Source: Datura wrightii
Taxonomy: Eukaryota; Streptophyta; Magnoliopsida; Solanales; Solanaceae
Direction of reading: 5' to 3'
DNA: 64,000 bases
Assembly: GCA_035772735.1 (NCBI GenBank)
Contig: JASDFA010000018.1
Coordinates: 136,343,501-136,407,500, forward strand
Below the pieces are notes generated by a model. That model was not told where the DNA came from, did no database searches, and saw nothing but the letters and a program-made list of their open reading frames with translations. The translations under genes and the position numbers were made by a program. Below are positions 22,511-34,039 of this stretch, piece by piece. The stretch's first letter is position 1; the number at the start of each line of letters is the position of its first letter.

Positions 22511-23185
22511 ATGGCTCCCTGCAGAGTTAAATGTAGGAGGAATGGGAATGGAAATGGCCACGCGAATGGCAATGCAGAGGGGCACCAACAAGCCCCACCA
22601 GTCTAGGAGCATCATGCATCAGAGCTGGTTGCCCATACTGACTTTTATAAATCTATTCAGATGCTAGTGCAGGGCTTGATAGTTAGGTCAACCAACAAAC
22701 AGTGCAAAACAAAAATGCGTCGGCAGCTCGAGTCAGAGATCTCTTGAGGGTGAACCCACTAGGGTTTCTTGGTTCCAAGGTGGACAAGGATCCACATGAG
22801 TTTATTGAGGAGATTGTGAAGATCACCCAGATCATGGGGGTGAATGGAGTTGAGTGTGTTGAGTTGGCCTCACATCAGTTGAAAGGGGTCGCACAGATCT
22901 GGTTTCGACAGTGGAAAGATAGTAGGGAGACTGGTGCAGGCCCTCTCACTTGGAGGAGTTCCATGTTGCTTTCCTAGTTTAGTTCTTCCCTCGTGAGATG
23001 AAGGAGTTGAAGGCAGCCGAGTTTGTGAATCTTAAGCAGGGGAAAATGATGGTGCAGCAGTATGACCTTGATTTAACTCACTTATCAAAGTACACCCCAG
23101 AGTTAGTGGTGGATCAGAGGGCACGAGTGGGCAAATTTGTTCATGGGGTGGAGAACTATTTGGACAAAGATTGCAGGACTGCTAT
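22511..23185 (+). pseudogene. gag of chromovirus B, C-terminally deleted
   Basis: The ATG at 22511 opens a short basic, Gly/Asn-rich start, with a stop near 22605. The capsid region follows: LLRVNPLGFLGSKVDKDPHE, ELASHQLKGVAQIWFRQWKD, then after a shift near 22977 KELKAAEFVNLKQGKMMVQQ and FVHGVENYLDKDCRTA. This is the Retrotrans_gag fold of plant chromoviruses. At about 23185 the sequence jumps straight into RT, so the zinc knuckle, protease and RT fingers are gone. Confidence 0.85.
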
Positions 23186-25813
23186 TCTATTCGTATGTGT
23201 ATTGATTATCGGTAATTGAACAAAGTCACCATCAAGAATAGGTATCCTCTGCCCAGGAACCAGCTTCAGGGTGCCAAGTGTTTTTCAAAGACAAATATTA
23301 GATCTGGGACAATCATCTTAGAGTCCGGGAGGGCAACATCTCGAAGATAGCCTTTAGGACGCGGTATGGTCATTATGAGTTTGTAGTTATGTCTTTTGGA
23401 CAAATGAATGCTCCTGCATCTTTTATGGACTTGATGAACAAGGTGTTCAAGCCATCCCTGTATATGTTCAAGATTGTGTTTATTGATGACATCCTAATAT
23501 ACTCTCGGAGAAAGGAGGAGCATGCTGCTCATTTGAGGGTGGTACTACAGACACTAAAGGATCGCCAACTATATGCTAAATTCAGCAAGTGCGAGTTTTG
23601 GTTTATTTTAGTGGAATCTATAGGCCATGTGGTAACGTGTGAGGGCATAAAGGTGGACTCTCATAAAATAGGAGCGGTGAAGAACTGGGCTAGACCGGTG
23701 AATCTTCATATATTTGGAGCTTTTTGGGCTTAGCTGGCTACTATCGTAGATTTGCTGAAGGTTTCTCTTCTAATACAGCACCCTTGACCAAATTAACCCA
23801 AAAGAAGGTGAAATTCCAATGGTCGAAGGCTTGTGAGAGGAGCTTTCCAGAGTTGAAGACTTAACTTACCTTAGCATCGATGTTAACTCTACCCAAAGGT
23901 ACTGATGGGTTCATGGTATGTTATGATTCTTCAAGGATTGGACTTGGCTGCGTATGGATGCAGCATAGAAAAGTTATAGCATATGCCTCAGATAGCTGAA
24001 AGTTCATGAGAAGAATTACCCGACCCATGATCTTGAATAGGCTGTGGTGCCATTCGCCTGGAAATATGGAGAAATTATTTGTACAGGGTCTACGTGGATG
24101 TGTTTACGTATCATAAGAGTCTAAAATAAGTGTTTACCCAAAAGGATCTCGATCTTCGGCAAAGGAGGTGGTTAGAGTTACCTAAGGACTATGATATGTG
24201 TGTGCTTTACCATCCGGGCAAGGCAAATATAGTAGCAGATGCACTTAGTAGACTCACTATGGAGAGTGTGTCCCATGTGGTCAAGGGAAGGAAGGACCTG
24301 ACGAAGGAGGTGTATCACCTTCAAAGGTTGGGAGTTTGGTTGGTTGATTCGACCGATGGAGGGGTTATTGTTCAGAACGGATCAGAATTGTCCTTTGTGA
24401 TTTATGTTAAAGCTAGACAAGAAGAGGACCCCATTTTGGTAAAGTTAAAGGAAGTCGTTCAAAATCAGCAGGTAGAGGTCTTCTCCAAAGGGGGAGATGG
24501 TGTGCTTCGATGCCAAGGTCGCTTATGTGTTCTGGATGTTGATTATTTGAAAAAGCGGATGTTGCACGAGGCTCATGGATCCAGATATTCAATCCATCAA
24601 GGTTCCACCAAGATGTACTGTGACTTACGAGAAGTCTATTGGTCGAATGAAGAAAGCCATCGCAAAATTTGTGGCTAAGTCCCTAAACTGTCATCAAGTG
24701 AAGGTTGAGCATCAGAGACCCGAAGGTGTACTCCAAGATATTAGCATTCCTACTTGGAAGTGGGAAGAGATCAATATGGACTTCATAATAGGTTTGCCTC
24801 GCACTCAACGATAATATGACTCCATTTGGGTTGTTATAGATAGATTGACTAAAGCTGCTCATTTCCTCTCGGTCAAAACCACTAATTTGATGGAGGATTA
24901 TTCCAAATTATACATCCGAGAGCTAGTTCAGTTGCATGGAGTGCCTTTTTCAATCATATCAGACAGGGATACCTAATTTACCTCTCAGTCTTAGAGGTTG
25001 TTTGAAAAAGGACTAGCTACTCAAGTTAAGCTTAGCACAGCATTTCACCCGCAAACGGATGGTCAGGTGGAGTGGACAATTCAGACTCTCGAAGACATGT
25101 TGAGGGCATGCGTGATCAACTTAAAGGTTAGTTGGGATGATCATTTGCCGCTTATCGATTTTTCATACAATAACAACTACTATTCCAGTATTTAGATGGC
25201 CCCGTTTGAGGCACTCTACGGGCGGAATGTAGGTCGCCTATTCGCTGGTTCGATGTTGGTGAAGTTGTAATGACAGGACTAGATTCAGTCCATGAGGCTA
25301 TGGAAAAGGTTCAGCTAATACGGGACTGGTTGAAATTAGCTCAAGGCTGCCAAAAGTCCTACGCCGATTTGAGGATGAGAGAACTCGAGTTCGAAGTGGG
25401 CGATTGAGTGTTTTGAAAGTGTCTCCCATGAAGGGAGTGATGCGGTTGGGAAAGAAAGGAAAACTCAACCCTCGTTATTTTGGCCCCTACCTAATTGTGG
25501 AACGAGTTCGAAAGGAGGCATATCAATTGGAGTTGCTCTTATAATTAGCTTCCGTGCATCCTATTTTCCATGTATAGCTATTAAAGAAGTGTTTGGGTGA
25601 TCCGGCTCAAGTTGTCCCGGTGGATAGTGTCGGTGTGAAAGACAACTTGAGGAGGTTTCGATAGAAATACTAGATCATAAGGTTCAGAGTCTAAGAAACA
25701 AGGAAGTAGCTTCAGTCAGGGTTTTATGGAGAAATAAGCATGTTGAGGGGGTTACGAGGGAAGCTGAAGTATACATGATGGCTAAATACCCATATTTATT
25801 CTATACCGACTAA
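23186..25813 (+). pseudogene. RT-RNase H-integrase-chromodomain of chromovirus B
   Basis: RT from CIDYR-LNKVTIKNRYPL; YGHYEFVVMSFGQMNAPAS and VFIDDILIYS (catalytic FIDD) at 23389-23733. RNase H remnants: GLGCVWMQH, FTQKDLDLRQRR, LYHPGKANIVADALSRL. Integrase: HEAHGSRYSIHQGSTKMY with the H2C2 finger, first Asp in EEINMDFIIGLP, second in IISDRDT-FTSQ, Glu in DGQVEWTIQTLEDML. The C-terminus has VLWRNKHVEGVT, a chromodomain-type end, and stops at TAA 25811. Stops at several sites and a frame change near 25400. Domains are readable, the gene is dead. Confidence 0.88.
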
Positions 25814-26057
25814 GTTCCAGCTTGAGGTATGAGTTTTTTCCCTAGTACTCTATTTAGTTTTCATGTTCAGTTCAACTGCCCCAATTTCTTTCATGTATGT
25901 GGATGTGTATATGATTCAGGAATTTAGTTCAGCCATGTAGTTTAAATCAGAGTTATTCATTCCATTAGTTTTCAGCTTAAATGATCAGTATTTGAGTATG
26001 ATGATTGCAATTCTCTATTTTCTGTATGTTTTCCCACATTCGAGGATGGATCTTCCC

Positions 26058-26069
26058 ATAGGGGAGATA
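26058..26069 (+). other. Polypurine tract of chromovirus B
   Basis: ATAGGGGAGATAT stands before the degraded LTR start TATTAATACTCCAG, which aligns with TGTTATACCCCGG. Confidence 0.75.
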
Positions 26070-28373
26070 TATTAATACTCCAGAAGTGCCTAAACCTAGA
26101 CCCGGGATTTAAAAATGGAAATTGGCAGAAATCTAGAAAATCATCGCAGAACGGGTCATGTAAGGGATTGTTGGTTCCACCAATGATCCATAGGAAGGGT
26201 CTGTGGTGAGGTGAAGTAGGGTCGATGATGAGGGTAATGGGTCAAGGAACGAACCGTGACTTGATGTAACAAGTCGTTGTTTGTGGTCATGGTGAGATTG
26301 ATCCTTAGTATAGGATGATATAATGTTCATGGGACGACTCGTGGTGAGCAGCAACAGATCATGGTGATCAACCCTGGGAAAGAGTAGGAAATTTCTAGTC
26401 GAGGTGACGAATGGAAACCACGACTCATTGGAAGGAGGCACGAGTCTTGGTATGGCTCGTGGGAAGGCCCAGGTGCAGGTCGACGGGGGGAAATAACGGA
26501 GGATACAATAGACCATCATCTAATGTAACGACTCGTCCTGTGGAGTCGTGGTGTTTGAATCTAAGTAGTTAAGATTTGGCAGGGGATGTAACAGACGGAT
26601 ACCACGAATCATGGTATCCCGGTACGACCCGTAGGATCGCCCGTGGTTATTGGCAGTGCTGAATTTTTAGGAAATTCATTTAGGGTATTTTCATCATTCT
26701 TATTTCCTAGGGTCCTAAACTACGTCGTTTAAGGCTTGAAATGCAGTGTTTTAGGAGGGAAAAATCTATCCTAGGCTCATTCACATCCATGTATGCATAT
26801 TGAAGAGGTTTAGGAGGTGATCAAGTTGGACTTCATCATGTTTTCCTTCAATCTTTCATTGGGCTTTCAAGGGTTTGTAAAATTAGATTTTCCCCAGGTA
26901 TGTAGGGTTATGAATGAGTGAATCCGTTCATACCCATGCTCAATCTCTCTTTAAATCATAGAAATTCCTACATTGATTCTATGGAGTTTTTAACCCAATG
27001 CATGAAATTCCTAATTCACTACATGGGTATGTTTTAAATGAGTTTTTATTATTAAATTTTGAATCATGGGAAAGTTTTACGTTGTTTTCCATTAAAATCA
27101 TATTTCAAACTTTATAAATTCAAATGCCCATTTATGAGAAGTTCATGAAAGTTGATATTTATGAAGAATATTCACATATTATGAGGTATTAATGATGAAA
27201 AGCATGTTTTCAAGTTACCCATGTTTTCAAGTGAATTGAGTATTTTCAAGCATGTTAAAGTATTGGGCAATGCCCACATGTTCAAGTATGATTTATCAAC
27301 TAAGATATGGACTTCGTGATTGATGGATTTATGATGTTGGCTGATTAATGGGCCCTTGATTCATGTCTAAACATGTATGTAAATGGGGATCAACGATGTA
27401 AACGTTTATTTGGACATGAATATCATGAATGATGTTTCTAATTTACATACGAGCCTAATGTGCATGTTTTTGGGAGCAGTGTCTAGCACCGAGTAGCAAG
27501 GTGTTCAAAGGACTACACCGGTGTCTCATAAATACGTTCTATCATAGGTTCATATTGATACATTACAATGTTGATAGATTCCCTCTTTCGTGATATCAAA
27601 AAATGCATATCCCTTGTCTGGCAAGCCGGGGACGACTCTGCCCACTTGAATGAGATAGTTGGCGCATCATGTAAATCTCTACCATGATGGTGTCAGTTAT
27701 GATGAGCCCTTTCGTTGTTCCGTATGTTTTTATGCATTGTTATGTTTATGTTACTTTGGCTCATGTTATGATTTATAATATTTTCTCTTATGACTATGAT
27801 GATAAATGGATTACGAATGTTTTGGAAACCTTAAGCATTATGTTATATTGCAATATTTATGTTATGAGCATGTTGTCCTACTCTTATAAACATTTATGTA
27901 TTTTAAATGTTCGTTTTACTTATCTTGCATACTCAGTACATTCCACATACTGACCGCATACTCTTTGCTGTATAGTTTCATGATACAGGCTCCGATCTTC
28001 AGACCCCGCACAATCATTAGCTCGTTCTCGGAGTACTCATCCAGCTCATTGGTGAGTCCTCATCTCCTGAGAACTAGTTGATATCAGATATTGTTTATGT
28101 TCCATTTTCTATACTTGTCAGGTTAGTTGGGGTGTTGTCCCATCAACCCATCTGATATGTTAGATTCTTTCAGACTATGTGAAGTATTCAGTAGTCATGT
28201 ATGAAGTGCGTTTCGCTTTCCATGTTATGTCATGATTATTCTTCCGTTATGTTTTCATGTTAAGTATTTTGCTTTATTGGATTGAGATAGATGTATGTTC
28301 ATTCCATGGGTCGACTTGAAGTCTCTCAAGGCTCCATGTCCCGTGTTGCGATCCGGGACTACATTCGAGTCGT
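26070..28373 (+). repeat. 3' LTR of chromovirus B (first 2.3 kb)
   Basis: Collinear with the other A/B/C LTRs. A splice-donor-like CAG|GTATGT is at 26895-26903 and an acceptor-like TGATACAG at 27981-27988. It ends CATTCGAGTCGT where E2 entered; the last bases GTCGTGACA are at 47641-47649. Confidence 0.9.
28369..28373. other. Target site duplication of E2, left copy (GTCGT)
   Basis: GTCGT precedes E2 and recurs at 47641-47645. Removing E2 restores the LTR end GTCGTGACA of chromovirus B. Confidence 0.95.
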
Positions 28374-28620
28374 TCATCTTGGGCAAATTTATATGCCCAA
28401 GGGATACTCAAATGTGTCATTTTAGCCTTGTTTATTTATCAATGTTTATACATTCTCATGTGATTGATAATAAAATGTGAATTTATACGAACCAACATTA
28501 TTAGCATTGTTTTGCAGGTGAAATATAATTTTGGGAAGCTAAAATGCGTGGTGGGAGAGATCGGGGTTGGACTCGGATGTTAGCAAGGAAAAAGCATTGG
28601 AAGGCACAATTTAAAGGGGC

Positions 28621-28655
28621 TCCGCGATGGAGCTGTGTCACGCTGCCATCGCGGA
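28621..28655. promoter_or_regulatory. Second promoter inverted repeat of E2 LTR
   Basis: Arms TCCGCGATGG (28621-28630) and CCATCGCGGA (28646-28655). The same two 10-mers occur in reverse order in the D LTR (40262-40271 and 40292-40301). Confidence 0.8.
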
Positions 28656-28807
28656 TTCCTTCTGCCTGGAGAGGGAATTTTTGCCAAATTCCAGTGAGGG
28701 TGCGCGTTGGAGCCGTGGCACGTTGGCCTAGCCCCGCATTACACGCCATGCAACGTTGGGCCTCGTTACCTAGACAAGCAATTTCCAGTAAGGGTCCGCG
28801 TCAGTGG

Positions 28808-28847
28808 CGTGTCACGGAGGCAGTGCTCCGCGATGCACTCCGTGACA
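28808..28847. promoter_or_regulatory. Promoter inverted repeat of E2 5' LTR
   Basis: CGTGTCACGGAG (28808-28819), 18-nt loop, CTCCGTGACA (28838-28847). It lies 34 bp upstream of the TATA box. Confidence 0.85.
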
Positions 28848-28881
28848 GGTTGCTTGTTATTCTGGGAAAAATTTCCACTAG

Positions 28882-28889
28882 TATAAATA
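28882..28889 (+). promoter_or_regulatory. TATA box of E2 promoter
   Basis: TATAAATA in CTAGTATAAATAGAACA, identical to E1 and to the 3' LTR copy at 46732-46739. Confidence 0.85.
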
Positions 28890-29797
28890 GAACACTTAGG
28901 TTCATTTTTAATTATTCTGAGTTGGTGGAGCAAGAACGTGGGTTACAGGCAGTTGAGGGGACGAAATTATCAGGGTTTTTCTCTATCTCCTTCTTCTTCA
29001 ATTCAATTGCTTGTATGTTTAACACTCATTTAACGATGTTTAATCCACAAATGCGTGGCTAATTCCTCTCTTGCTGAGGTTAAGAACAATTGTATTGAAA
29101 TGTAGTTATTGATCAATTGGGTTTTTCATCTTTTCTTCCATGGTTGTTCTATTGATTCTTGTTCTTACTGCATTGATGTGTGGCCAACGTTAATGTACAT
29201 CTAAAAAGTTCGGTTTCACTCGAGAGAGCAAGAAATTGGAAAGTTGTGAATCAATAGGATATGATCTCTTCTTAGTTTGGGAAAATTGGGAATTGATTTA
29301 CTTTCAGGATAGAAATATACCTGAAAGTCGTATTAGTCAATTAAGGAATCGGTTTTGTATGGCTAGAACATGAATTTCGTTTAATCACAGAAATGTAGGT
29401 GGACGGTTCATGATTCTTAAGTTGGGTTAAATACGAGAGTTTTAATCCATTGGCAATAATTCTTGACTAGCAACTGGAGGAAAGATTAACCAACATTGTA
29501 TCGATAATTAGTTTCTATACATGTTCATTTAGCCTCAGCATGCTCACATTCATAGTTCAGACTCACATTAGATATTCGTTTTAGACTTAGCATACACTTA
29601 GAAATCAAAATATATCAAACTCTTCTTTGCACTGTTGTCTTCATTTTTAGAGTTAAGGTATAGTAACACTTAAGTAGTTTTTACCTTATCCTAGTCCCTG
29701 TGGGATCGATACTTGGCTTACTTAAGCCACTTTACTACTTGTTCGACCACGTGCACTTGCGTGTAGTAATTACCCCAGAGTAGATAGCCGAACAAGT

Positions 29798-29817
29798 TTT
29801 TGGCGCCGTTGCCGGGG
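29798..29817 (+). other. Primer binding site of E2 (Asp tRNA)
   Basis: TGGCGCCGTTGCCGGGGA lies a few bases after the LTR end and matches the complement of the plant tRNA-Asp 3' end over 18 bases. Confidence 0.9.
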
Positions 29818-29949
29818 ACTGGCAATTGGTAAAATTTTTCTTATGTGTAAATTTACTATATATTTTTTTCTTAAGTGTTGACAACTTGGTCTTAGCCTCT
29901 ATTTTGCAGATACATTCTCTGTTGAACACTGGCAAGAGATAAGGAGCTG

Positions 29950-32308
29950 GTGGACTCATATTTAGAGCCTGAAAGACGATTTCATCGTCAGCAAAGAGAA
30001 GCTCTAGAGAAAAAGCTGCAGTTGCTTAGACAAACAATCATGGAGCAACAACAGAATCCACCAGTGGTAAGGGCAATGTTAGTGCCCGAGGAGATGGAAG
30101 CTAGGCCGGTTCGCGAGGTGGCAATCCCACATGCTAACAATGTCACATCTAGCATCCGCAAACCTGAGCCAGGAGGGAGGTTCGAGCTCAAACAAAACAT
30201 GGTGCAATTGCTGCACACTAGCGGGCAGTTCATAGGTCTCCCTCATGAGGATCCACAACAGCATCTCCAAAATTTTTTGGAGATAAGTGACACTTACATC
30301 CCCGCTGGAGTGTCATCAGATTATGTCAGGCTTACATTGTTCCCATTTTCACTATTGGGAGAGGCCAAGAGGTGGTTGAAAATTGAGCCACCAAATTGTA
30401 TTACTACGTGGTATGATCTTGCAAGGAAATTCTTGATACTATTTTTTCCATCCGGTAAAACAGCAAGACTTAGAAGTCAAATTCTAAGTTTCAAACAGAG
30501 AGATGGGGAGAATCTATATCAGGCATGGGAAAGATTCAAGTCCATGTTGTCAATCCAATGAGGTGCTGGTGCACACTTTTATAGAGGGCTTGGAACCCCA
30601 CACAAAAATCTTGCTAGACTCAGCAGCTGGGGGGCAGTCACTGGAGAAAACTTATGAGGAGCTGTATACCTTGTTAAATCGTATTTTGCAGGGAAATCCG
30701 GAGAGGAATGCTGATTCATCAAGAGGAGGAACAAGGAAAGCAGCAGGAGTTCTAGAAGTGGATGGTTTTACAGCTATTGTTGCACAAATAGCTGCTTTAT
30801 AGAATCAACTCAACACCCACTTCAACAATATGACAATGAACCAGACTCAAGCCCCAGTGAATGTAGTGCAGCAAATTTGGTTTGAAGTGTGCGGGAGTAG
30901 TGAGCACTCAGCGAAGTGTTGTGGAGCAAATCCTTACTCGGTGAACTTTGTGGGAAATGTACAGAGGAACAACCAGCAACAGTATGGTAACAACTACAAT
31001 TCCAACTGGAGGAATCACCCGAATTTCTCTTGGGGTAGCAACAACCATCAAGGGCAAAGTTCGAGTCAGGGGGCGCAGAGGAATCAAGGAGGGCAGCAGA
31101 ACTATCAATCACAATATAGAAACAACAATGCACCTCCTCCACCACCATCACCCAGGATTGAGGAGATGTTCAAGACAATGATAGCTAACCAAGCTCAATT
31201 GCAGGCTGACTATGTGAAATTGGCAGCCGAGGTGAAGAACAACTAGTTAGCTACTAAAGCACTTGAATATCAATTTGGGCAATTTGCTGGAGCCCAAAAC
31301 ACCAGGCCTAGAGGAGGACTCCCGAGCAACACAGATCCCAACCCCAAGCAGGTGAATACGGTGACCACAAGGAGTGGTTTGCAACTTAAAGAGGTGGAAC
31401 CAGAAAGACCACCTCAACAATCAGGAGCAGCAGAAGTTGTGAGGGAGCAAAGTGATGAGAGGGGGAAGAAGAAGGAAGCTGAATCAGAAAGACCACCACC
31501 CCCGTTTCCTCAAAGATTAAAGAAACACATGGATCAGGCGTGTTTCAAGAAATTCATGGAGGTGCTAAAGCAGGTACATATTAACTTACCTCTTGTTGAT
31601 GTTTTGCAGGGAGTGTCGAAATATGCTAAGTACATTAAGGACATCGTGGCGAACAAAAGTCGGTTGACTGAGTATGCTACGGTAGATCTCACAGAGGAGT
31701 GCACTTCCCGGATACAGAACCGATTGCCCACAAAGCTCAAAGATCCTGGGAGATTTACTGTACAAATTACAATTGGGCAGAGTATCCGAGCTCATGGATT
31801 ATGTGATTTGGGAGCGAGCATTAATTTGATGCCGTCATCGGTATTCAAGAAGTTGGGTCTAGGGAGTCCTAGACCAACAACAGTGATCTTGCAACTAGCG
31901 GATTGGTCCTTAGCCAGACCTTATGGCATTGTGGAGGATGTGCTGGTGTAAGTGGGCTCCCTTATCTTCTCGGTAGATTTCGTCGTGCTAGATTTTGAGC
32001 CAGACGCGGAAGTCCCATTTATATTGGGATGTCCCTTCTTGGCGACCGGGAAAGCGCTAATTGATGTAGCTGCGGGGCAGCTAACCATGCGAGCACACGA
32101 CAAGGTGGAAGTGTTTGATGTATACAAGGCTACCAAGCTCCCGACTGTGTACGAGGAACTCTCGGTGATCAACGTGATTGATCGAGCTGATGATGCTCAG
32201 ATAGTTGAATCACGAGAGTTAATGGGAAAATCACCGGAGTGATGTAAGCACTACTGGGGTGAGGACGGTGGTCGAGGGAAAACGTCCATCACCCTAGAAG
32301 ATGATTGA
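29950..32308 (+). pseudogene. gag-pro: E2 gag-protease polyprotein, broken
   Basis: Aligns over its whole length with the E1 frame: SYLEPERRFH, LTLFPFSLLGEAKRWLK, LYQAWERFKSML, LLDSAAGG, zinc knuckle CGSSEHSAKCC, FGQFAG, and a complete protease active-site stretch (LCDLGASINLMPSSVF) that E1 lacks, then FILGCPFLATGKALID. Breaks: about 20 bases lost at 30548 (after SML), and stops at about 30800, 31244, 31949 and 32240. Compared with E1 the four stops are CAG to TAG (twice), CAA to TAA and CGA to TGA. As in E1 there is a TGA just upstream and no ATG until the MEQQ position, so the true start or a leader splice is unresolved. Confidence 0.9.
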
Positions 32309-32346
32309 GCTGAATGATGTCGAGCCGCGACGGTAAACCAGGCGCT

Positions 32347-32366
32347 GCACGGGAGGCAACCCGTGC
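32347..32366 (+). other. Stem-loop after E2 gag-pro stop
   Basis: 7-bp perfect stem GCACGGG/CCCGTGC around AGGCAA, 39 nt after the stop and then T-rich. Same position in E1 (11424-11441). Confidence 0.75.
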
Positions 32367-33155
32367 AATTTTTTTCTTTGTAAAATGTGAATAGATTTCT
32401 TTTTCTTTTCCTTTCTTTTGATTAGCAACAAAATTGTTAGTTTTTATTTTTATTCTTATTTTTTATTTTGAGTAAATCTTATAATTCCAACAAATCTCTT
32501 GTAGTAAGATGAATTTCAAGTGGAACGGAGGGTAAACATGCAAGGAATCGCAAAGGAAAGTCCGAGGTATGAAAAAGAATAAAAAGTGGCAAAATAGTGA
32601 GCTAGGGCGATGGCTCCGTGTCACGGAGGGTAACGCGGAGGTGTAAATCTGGAATTTTTAAAATTCCAGAACACCCACGCGATAGCTCCGTGTCACGGAG
32701 GGCATGCTCCGCGTTACTCTCCGTGACACATTGAGGTGTATATCGCAACGGGTCACACCGGGTCGCTGGGTGACCCCCGCAAATTTCCCACTTTTTAACC
32801 CCGATTCCCCCTCTATTTTCCTCATTCCTCATACCCTGCGTGACCAACCTCCCAAAAACCCCTCCCCCGTCAACGTGACATGGACTTAGGCCCGTAATTT
32901 CATCAAGTTTTCATCATTTCTTCGAATTCAAGCTATGTTTTTCAACTCTATCTCAATTCTTGTCGAACTTTTTCGATTTTCAACATGTGATATGAGCAAA
33001 ACTTGCCCTAAGTAGAAATTAGGCTTAAATTCAATTGAATTATTGTTGATGATGTTCGGAGAAACAGTGTGATTGCTTGAACTCGACAATTACATAACTT
33101 AATCAAATTTTTGATAAAATCATAGCTAGGGCTTGACTTTGGGTTTGAAATGGAA

Positions 33156-33160
33156 AAAAT
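33156..33160. other. Target site duplication of D, left copy (AAAAT)
   Basis: AAAAT before the D LTR at 33161 is repeated at 42737-42741 after it. Confidence 0.9.
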
Positions 33161-33387
33161 TATTATGCCCCGTAGGATTCCCGGAACCTAGATGGCCTAT
33201 TCGTGCGTTGGTCAAGCATATTTGGAAACCATACATGCTAGGGAAAGGCCCGGGAAAAGACCGGACGAGAAACCTGTCGAACCATCGCGGAAGAAGCCGA
33301 GGCAGAGCCCCTCCGTGATGGCAGCGTGTCACGGAGGTGAAGCCTCCGCGTTGGCTCCATGACACGTTGGCCTTGTCCAGGCTCAAG

Positions 33388-33396
33388 TATATAAAG
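33388..33396 (+). promoter_or_regulatory. TATA box of D promoter
   Basis: TATATAAAG in CTCAAGTATATAAAGGCCC, repeated in the 3' LTR at 40368-40376 and, as GTGTATAAAGGCC, in the related LTR at 60605. Confidence 0.85.
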
Positions 33397-34039
33397 GCCC
33401 ACTTGGGTTTATTCTGGATTTAAATCATAAAAATTTCCAGAAAACAGAAAGGAAAAAGAACGAAGAGGGTAATATAATTTCGTTCGATTATGCTGCCAAA
33501 CGCAGTCTAAACCTAAATTAACCTCAGATACCGAGGTATTTAGAAGCAGAGAGCATTCCCACGGATTTAGGTTCGTGAAATACGGCCGACGAATCGTCGA
33601 GCTACCGAGCTAAGGTAAGTAGAATTGCTCCAAACTAGTGTCTATGTGTTCCTAGCTGTGAAGTGAATATTTCTCCCTTCTAGACTTCTGGAAAATAGCG
33701 AGTTTTTGACCGTCTTTCGATAAGCCTAAGTTTAGGCTATAATTATATCGAAAGTGACGTTGTTCTTTAGAATAAAGTTATATTTAGTATTAATTGACAT
33801 ATTTATGAATGTAGTTGGAGAAATAGTTGAAGTATTGGTCGAGCATCGTCCTATAGACGGATAGTTAGAGGATAAGGTATGTAAAGCTAGTTCCTTCGGC
33901 AAGTTAGTAGCTTTAGCCTTGTATAGTACAATAAACTCCGTAGTAGAATTCCCGGAGTTGAATGTTAAGTATTGTGCAAAGTTCAGTAAACCTAGTTTGC
34001 GTTGTTATATCGTATTCAGTCTGAAAGTTAGAAGAGCAT

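Larger units (their letters stand above)
28374..29794 (+). repeat. 5' LTR of E2
   Basis: 1421 bp. It begins TCATCTTGGG (TG changed to TC) with a hairpin whose arms CTTGGGCA (28378-28385) and TGCCCAAG (28394-28401) are perfect, and ends GCCGAACA. Very close to 46223-47640. Confidence 0.95.
32309..33160 (+). other. E2 middle spacer, left part
   Basis: Non-coding. A stem-loop GCACGGG/CCCGTGC lies at 32347-32366, followed by a T-rich run. A GC-rich block at 32600-32765 holds the palindrome CTCCGTGTCACGGAG (32686-32700), another CTCCGTGACAC at 32719-32729, and a perfect inverted repeat CTGGAATTTT/AAAATTCCAG (32649-32669). The spacer resumes at 42742 after D. Confidence 0.75.

Noticed and set aside
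28544..29062. A 172-codon frame across the E2 LTR promoter
   Set aside because: Covers the U3 promoter block and TATA box. The matching parts of the other E LTRs give only short, broken frames (6581-6922, 14875-15216, 46544-46756).
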